NCBI GenBank assembly: GCA_963920575.1
Contig: OY986971.1
Coordinates: forward strand, 3,697,340 to 3,761,339
Length of the DNA stretch: 64,000 nucleotides
Reading direction: 5' to 3'
Source of the DNA: Narthecium ossifragum
Taxonomy: Eukaryota; Streptophyta; Magnoliopsida; Dioscoreales; Nartheciaceae
Part shown: piece by piece, positions 57,139 through 64,000 of the stretch
How positions within the stretch are numbered: position 1 is the stretch's first letter
How the letters are laid out: each line of letters starts with the position of its first letter
Made by a program: the position numbers and the translations under genes
The notes under the pieces: model-generated
What the model was told of the DNA's origin: nothing
The model's database searches: none
What the model saw: the letters and a program-made list of their open reading frames with translations, nothing else

Positions 57139-57729
57139 AAAGTTTTCCTGCACCTGTACCTGCACCAGAGGCAGATTTAGCTGAGCACAGCGGGATGGGG
57201 GAGACTTCCTTTCGTGCCCCGGAGGCTCCTTCCTCCGCTGTTGGGCGATTGTTAGCGGCTGAGGTAGCATACTTCCAGCGGCTGAACCCACCGAGGTTTA
57301 GCGGTAGGAGTGGAGACGCGACGGAGGCAGACGAGTGGCTGGAGAGCATCACTCAGATGCTAGACCTTCTATTCAGCGAGGATGACCCACTCCGGGTCAA
57401 ACTCACGGCGTTCCAGCTCGACGGGGACGCCCGAGACTGGTGGCGCACCGCCCATGCCATCAGAGTAGGAGGAGGGTTGTCGTCGTGGCAGGAGTTTCGC
57501 GCTGCCTTCCTTGAGGTGTACTTTCCCTAGAGTACATGGGCAGCGATGACCGAGGAGTACCTGACCCTCACTCAGGGTACTCGCACAGAGCAGCAGTTTG
57601 CGACTCGCTTCACCCACCTTGCCCGGTTTGTTGGACCAGTAGCAGCCGACTCCATCGCCAGAGCTTAGCAATTCGAGAGAGGCTGTAGATCTGTTAGCCG
57701 GATTGTGCCAGCGAGGACGCTGGGCTTCT
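57123..57729 (+). pseudogene. Ty3 gag fragment, broken by stops
   Basis: An open frame from 57123 to 57530 (135 residues), then the same frame continues past a TAG to about 57669 and 57729. Motifs of the retrotransposon gag domain are clear: PPRFSGRSGDATEADEWLE, KLTAFQLDGDARDWWRTA, SWQEFRAAFLEVYFP, and after the stop LTLTQGTRTEQQFATRFTHL. The usual residue after YFP is Glu or Pro; here it is a stop. There is no zinc knuckle. The start codon belongs to the 5S-like LTR segment, so the true gag start was lost in a deletion. It would have encoded the capsid-forming protein. Confidence 0.8.
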
Positions 57730-57898
57730 AAGGGGGTTGGGTTGTGAGACCCGGGGTACCTAGGTGTCGGTGTTCGCCTGGAGGGCATGTGGCTGAACCA
57801 GGTAACCGGGTAAGCAACCCCACGTAGATAGTAAGTATATTAGTAACCTTTATAAGACATAACGTGTTTTAAAGCTGTGATGGTAGTGATCCGTCAGA

Positions 57899-57955
57899 AA
57901 ACTCCAAGGTTAAGCGTGCTTGCCTTGGAGCGGTCCTGGGATGGGTGACCCATTA
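57899..57955 (+). repeat. 5S rRNA-like segment, 3' LTR copy
   Basis: Second copy of the 5S-like segment (AACTCCAAGGTTAAGCGTGC, then GGGATGGGTGACCC) in the 3' LTR, followed by AGCGGACAATATTGT as in other 5S-bearing plant LTRs. Confidence 0.75.
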
Positions 57956-58097
57956 GGAAGAAGTTTTCCCAGATTTCTACGGTGAGCCAAAAGCGGACAA
58001 TATTGTGTCGAATGGATCCTGGACGGAGCCCGCAGGCCCATGGGCGGCCCCAGACGATGGGGTCCGTTACACCCTTCCTCCTCCCACTCCCTCTCCA

Positions 58098-58255
58098 TGT
58101 TAGGATCTAGTAGGGAGGAAGAAGAATGCACAGACACAAGATTTTACGTGCAAAAGAGGAAACCATCGGGGAGAGAAGAAGAAGAGAGGTAGGTGGGGGT
58201 AGGTGGGGTTTTTGCATAAAACCCTCCGCAAGACCCCCTTTTACAAGAAAATCCC
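58098..58255 (+). mobile_element. TRIM-like LTR fragment
   Basis: It starts TGTTAGGATCTAG and contains GCACAGACACAAGATTTTAC, matching the first part of the solo LTR at 33661. The right end and a target duplication could not be found, so it is probably truncated. Confidence 0.6.
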
Positions 58256-58423
58256 TCTAATCGTGGGATCAGGAATCCCAGGATAAAAGTTATCCTGACT
58301 CGGGATAAGGCCCTGTTTGGGTGCTATCCGTGCACCAATCCCGGAACCAAACAGCGCCATAGGTCTAATTGTATTTATAAAGGGCTGATCCTAAGAGTCA
58401 TAATCCAATCAGAACTCTATTTA

Positions 58424-58553
58424 GGGTCTGTTTGATGCGCGGGATCCGCGGTACTCGCGGAATGGTATCCGTGGGGACGGATCCCACTTTCCAGGATCCT
58501 CGCATCCCCACATTCCACGGATCCGTCAAGATGGGGCGGTGCCAAACAGACCC
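58424..58553. mobile_element. 130-base Tourist-like MITE
   Basis: The ends are GGGTCTGTTTGATGC and (other strand) GGGTCTGTTTGGCAC, with TTA target duplications at 58421-58423 and 58554-58556. The copia 3' LTR lacks it (about 42845). The interior is a GGATCC-rich imperfect hairpin. Confidence 0.85.
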
Positions 58554-58660
58554 TTATCTAATCCAAATAGGATTAGTAACCATTTAATTAGGTTACTTAA
58601 CCGGTAGAACCACCAATAAGCACCCGGTTTGGATCCAATTATGATCCAAAACCTACCCCA

Positions 58661-59110
58661 TTGAATCATAAGTTGTATGTCATTCTGTGGGCGAGAATAA
58701 AAAGAGAAAGAAAATGGAAGTCACCATCCATGTATCCACGATCATGCAGAGTCTTCACGTCTCTGTCGTTGCCCAGGAATCAGCCTCGTGGCTGTTTGCA
58801 TGTCTCCTTTTACCTAACAATGATATATAGCATGCAGCCAAAACCTTTTAGGCTAGTGGTGTCCTGGGCTCCGACGTCTACTGCATGCGGTATTATAGTA
58901 CAAATAAACTTACAGCGCGGTCGGTTTGCATAAGAAACGGGAGATGGATTGGAAATGAAATCCAGAATAGGGTAGAGATGGAAATAAATAGTGGAATGAG
59001 ACTAATGCGACATATTTGATAAGGAATGGGATTAGGAATGATACTTGAAGGCGTTTGGTAGACAAAAATTAAGTATTTGAATGGAATGAGAATATGATAT
59101 AAATAATCAT
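58661..59110. other. Intergenic, nothing recognised
   Basis: Flank between the copia element and the Pack-MULE. One short open frame has no recognisable domain. Words such as AATGGGATTAGGAATG near 59020 hint at a degraded TIR transposon. Confidence 0.3.
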
Positions 59111-59119
59111 ATTATTTTA

Positions 59120-60323
59120 GGGTTATTTACTTTTGAGACCTTGAAAACTTCTTAAATTACAAATGTATCCTTATAATCTTTGTATTTACATATGTACCCC
59201 TGAAAACTTTGAGAAAATACTAAACATACCCTTCGGTTACTAGCTGGTGAATATTGATGGAATATTGAGGAAATATTCCTAACGCCGTTAACATTAGTAT
59301 ATAAAAAGACTGTTTTGCCCTCATCTTCATCAACGTCCACCCCTGAGTCCGGCGAGGGGAGCGGAGGAGATACGACGGTGTTACTCCTCGTCGGACACCG
59401 CCCTGAGCTCGCCCCTCCCTCATTTCCCTTTCCGCAAACCAGATACCACCCCGAGTCTGGCAAGGGGAGCGGAGGAGAAGACAAAGGCGAGCTTGGTGCC
59501 CAGGCGGATGCTGAAGATAGGGCCGTAGGTGCGTGGGTTGGGTTCCCACGATGGGTAGGCTGGTGGGTCCCGGCGACAGCGGTGGGGTGGGGCAGCTACG
59601 GCGACGGTGACAACCTCTATCTCCATCCATTGGAACAGAGCATCCTCGTGAAACAGAGCATCCAGTTCTATCTCCATCCATTGTCGATCATGTCCTCCGC
59701 CGAGGTAGCGTAGCGCTTGGTCTCGTCGCTGCTCGGCTCGCGCTCGCACTCGCATACCGTGTCGCCTATGACCCGCCCCAGTGCGGTGTCCGGCCGCATA
59801 ACGAAGAACAATTGGCTCTCCATGAAGAACTTCCCCGACTCCACCACCCACTTGTTCCCCATCACCTTCTTCTTCATGTCGATTGCGGTGTCGGTGGTGG
59901 ATGCAGTGGTTTGCGTCGCAGAGGACGCAAGCTCATGGGGGACGACGGAGGCGTTCTTGTAGTCGGTGAAGGTGACGCCGCCGGACTTCGAGTAGGAAAT
60001 GAAGCTGGTGTTGTCGCCGTTGTAGCTCATGAAGGTGACGTTGGGGTTATTGGCGCCTTCCGCGTAGGAGTTAAACCGGTCAGGCGCGGGTCTAGGCCGG
60101 CGAGCGCCGGAGCTGGTAAAGGCAAGGGAAGGGACCAATTAAAACCTAGATATGTGATCATGGGCATTTAAGTAAAATTGCCTACCCTGATTAGGATTTA
60201 ACCGTAGTTAAGTTAGTTCACCTGATGAGAGTTGACGGAAGGGCATGTTTAGCATTTTCTCAATGTTTTCAGGGGTACATTTGTAATTTAAGAAGTTTTG
60301 AAGGACTCAAAAATAAATATCCC
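59120..60323. mobile_element. Pack-MULE carrying a BURP-domain gene fragment
   Basis: Inverted ends of about 110 bases (GGGTTATTTACTTTTGAG and, on the other strand, GGGATATTTATTTTTGAG, then CTTCTTAAATTACAAATGTA on both). 9-base target duplications ATTATTTTA lie at 59111-59119 and 60324-60332. The ends are AT-rich. The core (59320-60130) is GC-rich and contains a host gene fragment on the minus strand. Confidence 0.9.
59668..60138 (-). pseudogene. BURP-domain (polygalacturonase beta-subunit-like) gene fragment
   Basis: The 156-residue minus-strand frame contains FNSYAEGANNPNVTFMSY, NTSFISYSKSGG and TFTDYK, the F--Y repeats of PG1-beta proteins. Later come ESGKFF-ES and CECEREPSSDETKRYATSAE followed by DMID, matching the BURP-domain stretch usually written ECERAPSPGETKRC-GSAEDMIDFA. 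The pieces between are shortened, the conserved Cys after TKR is Tyr, and the frame ends soon after DMID, so the CH-motif end of BURP is missing. PG1-beta proteins act in the cell wall. Here the fragment is transposon cargo. Whether it is transcribed is unknown. Confidence 0.75.
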
Positions 60324-60554
60324 ATTATTTTATAGACATCATTAACTGTCATTCCGTCAGGAATGGAATGAGGGAGTTCAGGCTATTAGATGGGATAGAC
60401 TCATTCCCAATTTTAATGTCTAATCAAACAACTGAATGGACTTTGATCGAGGATTTGATCATTCCATTTCCGACGGTTGTCCAACCAAACGTGTTGTCAG
60501 TGGTGGTCCTTTTTATCCATTGACGTCATGCAGAAGTTGGTTTTGAAGTTGGTC

Positions 60555-60900
60555 TTGTTTCATATATATATATTAGGAGGTGGGTCCGTGCCACCTGGCA
60601 CGACTAACTGCTCACCCCCCACTCTCTTTCTCTCCTCTCTCCCTCTATCTCTATCTCTATAATAACTTACGCCACGCCAACCCACTATCATTTCTCTTTT
60701 TTTATATATATTTAGTTACAATCTTATGTCACGTGTGCATGCCACGTGTGTATAATTTTACGACTCAGATGATGAGTCATAATCTGAGTCATATTCATCA
60801 TCTGAGTCATAAAAGTAACTGTCACCTTATCTTAAATATATAGATTAGCGGGCCCCCGTGCCACCTGGGACGGTAAGCACCCACCCTTAACTTCCATGTT
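60555..60900. repeat. Repeated GTGCCACCTGG hairpin words and an inverted repeat
   Basis: CCGTGCCACCTGGCACG (60586) and CCGTGCCACCTGGGACG (60857) lie 271 bases apart. The first is a near-perfect short hairpin. Between them CTCAGATGATGA and TCATCATCTGAG form an inverted pair (about 60765-60808). This could be an uncharacterised transposon, but no target duplication was seen. Confidence 0.45.
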
Positions 60901-61330
60901 AACCTCCCTATTAATCACCCACTAACTCTCCCTCCTCCTCATTAACCCCCTCCCCCACTAACCCTCCCCTCCACGTAGGCTTCACATGGGATAAAACCTG
61001 TCACATAAGATCCATATAGGACAACCCAAATGTTATTTTATAACCATAGCCTCATATAAAAATGATAATGGCGAAAGCTTTGTTCATGGTTTCTCGTCAA
61101 ACCTCTCATTAGAACAATCATGGATCGGTATAGATTCCATTGTTACAATGGAGGCAAAAGCTTTCAGACAAGAGAGAGGAACGAAGGTCAGACAGCAGCT
61201 GGTTGATCTTGACTAGATGATGAGCTTAATTTGTGATGGACTTGCTTTTCAAAGCTAGGTTGGCTCTGCTTTCTCAACGTCTCAACATCAGTGCTTGCAA
61301 GCGTGATTCTAAGGATATTTAACAGGTTAA

Positions 61331-61669
61331 GTGTCTGCCACACGCCAAGCAAATGATGCGCGCCTATCAAGCTTATCAAAAGGCCTTGGATTCATGGTCT
61401 CTGAACTTTTACATAAAAGAATCTCCATGATTGAGCTGCTGACCATGCACCCTTTCTTGTGTTCAAACGCAACGCACGCATCAAGGTCGGTACAATGTGA
61501 GGTCCATCTGAGAGCAATATCGTACCATGAAGTGAGTGTAACCAAGGATGAGAATGCATCTACACTAGAGTGGGGGCACATCTCATCAGGCTTAGCTCAT
61601 GTGGCTGTCATGATTAATGATCTGGTCAAGCTTGCTTCAAATGTGGGTCATAGGCATCATACTAGTTAA
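61331..61669 (+). other. Unrecognised open frame (112 codons)
   Basis: The translation (MSATRQANDARLSSLSKGLG, later EWGHISSGLAHVAVMINDLV) looks more protein-like than its neighbours, with mixed hydrophobic and charged residues and no low complexity. I do not recognise the family. It has no visible promoter. It could be an exon of a decayed or captured gene. Confidence 0.3.
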
Positions 61670-61766
61670 TGAGAGAGTTATCAATTTAGAGTCGCCACTA
61701 AGCATTATATATACTAAGATTGGTTTTCTTTCTAAAAAAATTACATTTATTCCCCAACATACCACT

Positions 61767-62370
61767 TGTTGGGGAATCTGAGGGGTCCCGATGATGCCAG
61801 AGATACGCCAGATAGATACGGGGATGTCGCAGCGAAAGAGAAACAACCAAACCACGGAGAAAAGAAAAAAGTGGAGACAAGGATTTACGTGAAAAAACCT
61901 ACCAGCAACAACTAGAAGGAAAAAACCACGGGCAACAGAGGAAATCTTCACTATGAGAGAGAGATTACAAAGTCCAAACCCTAGCATAGACAAAGAGATC
62001 TCTCCCTAGGGTTGCCTACTCTCACACCTCTCATTAACATCTCTACCACACAAAAGAAACCCTAAAAGCATCCTATTTAAGCCTCCAATAAATACAAATT
62101 CGGATTAAATCTGAGCCGTCGAATTAGCCCGTCCAGGAGAGAGAGATCGATCCCACTCAAGGGAAGGATCAATCCGAGTATGCACAAGATCGACGAATTC
62201 CAAAATCCCGAGTCGGATCGATCCCACTATGTAGGAGCGATCGATCTGTCCTCAAAATTCCAACATCCCAAAGTAGGATCGATCTGACCCCGAGCCTTAC
62301 GAAACCATGCTCTTTGTCTCTTTTGTTTTTCGAGTAGGATCGATCCCTCTGACGGACCGATCGGCTGATA
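61767..62370 (-). mobile_element. LTR-like block with GATCGATC words
   Basis: The left edge TGTTGGGGAATCTGAGG (ending CCCCAACA on the minus strand) suits an LTR terminus. Five GATCGATC words lie at 62147-62350, upstream of a possible TATA region (GGCTTAAATAGG on minus, about 62080). This order matches the other GATCGATC-bearing LTRs. The other terminus and a target duplication were not found. Confidence 0.5.
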
Positions 62371-62470
62371 TTTTCAAGGGGTTTTTGATATTGTCATAAA
62401 TTTAGGTAGTGAAGTATGTTTTATCCTTTATATTTTCAAGGGGTTTTTGATATTATCATAAATTTAAGGG
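62364..62470 (+). repeat. 67-base direct repeat
   Basis: ATATTTTCAAGGGGTTTTTG followed by ATATT-TCATAAATTTA occurs at 62364 and about 62431. A third partial version (AAGGGGTTTGTGATATT) follows. Confidence 0.65.
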
Positions 62471-62479
62471 GTTTGTGAT

Positions 62480-62914
62480 ATTTTGTATATTTTTGGAGGG
62501 GTTTATGACACTAATCCTTTCAAATATTGCAAGCCAGCATATTACGTTAAGTTTGACGTACACCTTGGCAAACATACGTGGATTCGGGTGGCAAAAACCT
62601 AATACCGGTTAACTCGAAAACCATTAACCTCAATAGCTAATTAAAATCCCTACTAAACCTTTATCTACCAATTTGATTCCTAACATATATTTCCCAATAC
62701 AAATACTGCAATTATATAATTGTTGCCATCAAGATTGATGACCATTGTCAGCTGAGGGTTCTAAGAGCTAATGACAGATGTGGATTCTATATAGCTTTCA
62801 AGGTACAAATCTCTTTCTCCTAGTCACAATCAATGTTCAATTGATTCTCTCCTCCCACTAAGAAATGTAATTTGTAACCAAGATTGAGAGAGAAACTGCT
62901 GTCCATGAAGCTTA
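62480..62914. other. Intergenic, nothing recognised
   Basis: AT-rich sequence up to the second gap, with no recognised feature. Confidence 0.35.
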
Positions 62915-63114
62915 NNNNNNNNNNNNNNNNNNNNNNNNNNNNNNNNNNNNNNNNNNNNNNNNNNNNNNNNNNNNNNNNNNNNNNNNNNNNNNNNNNNNNN
63001 NNNNNNNNNNNNNNNNNNNNNNNNNNNNNNNNNNNNNNNNNNNNNNNNNNNNNNNNNNNNNNNNNNNNNNNNNNNNNNNNNNNNNNNNNNNNNNNNNNNN
63101 NNNNNNNNNNNNNN
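62915..63114. other. Assembly gap (200 N)
   Basis: A run of exactly 200 N, directly left of the repeat array. Collapse of that array during assembly is a likely cause. Confidence 0.95.
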
Positions 63115-63229
63115 CCCACCTCTCTCAAGTGCGACCGGCCTCCGACGCTCAAGTGCGACCAGTCCGACGCAGATTTTTCAGTTTTTTTCCAATTAATTTT
63201 TTTTAGTAAAATATTGGTAGATACTTTAG

Positions 63230-64000
63230 GATTCATGGAAGTAACTACCAATATTGGTAGTTACTTCCCATAAATTGTACTTATTTTTCAGAAAAAATTT
63301 TGTAATAAAATTTTAGCAAAGTTTTCTAGAAAATTTTGTAGATACTTCGCAAAAAAATTTTGTACCAATTTTTATAGTAATTATTTGTAGTTACTTCCCA
63401 GGAAATTGTAAAGTAACTACCAATAATCTGGAAAGTAACTACCAATAATATGGGAAGTAACTACCAATATTTGTAGTTACTTCCCATAATTGTAGTTACT
63501 TTTCCATAATTTGTAGTTAGTAACGGAGAAAAAATGTAGGAAAACTGGGAAGTAACTACCAATATTTGTAGTTACTTCCCCATAATTTGTAGTTACTATC
63601 GCAGGAAAAAGGTAGGAAAACTGGGAAGTAACTACCAATATTTGTAGTTACTTCCCATAATTGTAGTTACTTCCCCATAATTTGTAGTTACTATCCCAGG
63701 AAAAAGCTACGAAAACTGGGAAGTAACTACCAATATTTGTAGTTACTTCCCATCATTGTAGTTACTTTTCCATAATTTGTATTTACTATCGCAGAAAAAA
63801 GGTAGGACAACTGGGAAGTAACTACCAATATTTGTAGTTACTTCCCATAATTGTAGTTACTTTTCCATAATTTGAAGTTACTAACGTAGAAAAAAGGTAT
63901 GAAAACTGGGAAGTAACTACCAATATTTGTAGTTACTTCCCATAATTGTAGTTACTTTTCATAATTTGTAGTTACTATCGCATAAAAAAGGTAGGAAAAC
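63230..64000. repeat. 95-base tandem array of GTAACTAC hairpins
   Basis: The word GGGAAGTAACTACCAATATT recurs at 63452, 63547, 63623, 63718, 63813 and 63908, spacings 95, 76, 95, 95 and 95. In each unit it is followed by GTAGTTACTTCCC, giving a perfect 13-base stem around an 8-base loop. At 63237-63268 the stem is a complete 32-base palindrome. The array runs off the window end. Confidence 0.9.

Larger units (their letters stand above)
56925..58071 (+). mobile_element. Small Ty3-type element with 5S rRNA-like LTRs
   Basis: It starts TGTGAGACCCGGGGTACC and ends GGTCCGTTACA, with CCCTT target duplications at 56920-56924 and 58072-58076. The 3' LTR is 57743-58071 (329 bases). The 5' LTR is recognisable from 56925 to about 57138 and then passes straight into gag sequence. 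Its remaining third, the primer-binding site and the leader are gone. A purine-rich AAGGGGGTTGGG precedes the 3' LTR. Pol is absent. Confidence 0.85.
53894..58359. mobile_element. Large TIR element in the copia 5' LTR
   Basis: The inverted ends are TGGTTACATTTGGTTGCGGG and (other strand) TGGCGCTGTTTGGTTCCGGG. They sit between TA dinucleotides (53892-53893 and 58360-58361). The 3' LTR copy shows the unoccupied site (AAACCCTAGAG, about 42780). It carries a kelch fragment, a solo LTR and a Ty3 element. Without these about 1.5 kb remains. No transposase is seen, so superfamily assignment is open. Confidence 0.65.
41375..58660 (-). mobile_element. Decayed Ty1/copia retrotransposon with nested insertions
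   Basis: Two related LTR copies lie in direct orientation. The 3' LTR is at about 41375-42950 and the 5' LTR at about 53660-58660, both orientated on the minus strand. Next to the 3' LTR is a purine tract (TCTCCCACTCGC on +, 42951-42962). Next to the 5' LTR is a tRNA-Met type primer-binding site (TGGTTTCAGAGCAGG on the minus strand, 53634-53648). Integrase-like remnants lie at 44740-45160. The element is inflated by insertions at 41485, 45173, 47514, 52244, 53894 and 58424. No matching target duplication was found, so the outer limits are approximate. Confidence 0.7.

Noticed and set aside
63230..64000. CRISPR-like array
   Set aside because: Regular repeats are present, but there are no unique spacers, the units are near-identical throughout and the genome is a plant.

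Overview
The window is nuclear DNA of a flowering plant. Evidence: GT-AG split genes for the ubiquitin receptor RAD23, long AT-rich introns, and dense nesting of plant transposon families (hAT, Mutator-like, Harbinger MITEs, Ty1/copia, Ty3 and short solo LTRs). The species cannot be fixed from sequence alone. Two 200-base N runs mark assembly gaps.

The only real gene content is a local family of RAD23-like genes on the + strand. Copy A (3895-13396) can be read as a complete 11-exon gene of 356 residues: UBL, Pro/Ala-rich linker, XPC-binding/STI1-like domain and C-terminal UBA2. The first UBA domain (UBA1) of ordinary RAD23 is absent. Copies B (25727 to the gap at 30967) and C (31805-37456) keep the same UBL and XPC-binding exons but lack A's exons 3-5. 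B has a tandemly duplicated 69-base exon and one broken 48-base exon. C has lost the splice acceptor of its UBA2 exon. D (37642-39268) is a 2 kb tandem duplicate of the 3' half of C; it has a frameshift, a triplicated 48-base coding repeat and an intact UBA2 exon. Direct repeats in A's introns (about 6118-7400 and 11220-12060) flank the exon 3-5 block missing from B and C.

Region by region: 1-3700 is flank with a weak transposase remnant. 3700-14000 is gene A. 14128-16552 is a transposon-like stretch with an RNase H1 N-terminal domain remnant. 16659-25412 is an hAT element (8-base target duplication) with a broken minus-strand transposase, interrupted by a solo LTR that itself holds a second solo LTR. 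25420-39270 holds genes B, C and D with intronic insertions. About 41375-58660 is a decayed minus-strand Ty1/copia element stuffed with nested insertions: a Tip100-like hAT, two adjacent long solo LTRs, a Mutator-like element and a large TIR element. The TIR element contains a kelch gene fragment, another solo LTR and a Ty3 element whose LTR carries 5S rRNA-like sequence. 59120-60323 is a Pack-MULE carrying a BURP-domain gene fragment. 63115-64000 is a 95-base tandem repeat built of hairpins.

The candidate for a little-described system is the RAD23-like family with a UBL-XPC-binding-UBA2 layout and no UBA1, diversifying by exon duplication, loss and fusion. Secondary signals are GATCGATC arrays in several unrelated LTRs and a shared GTAACTAC motif in two distant repeat arrays.
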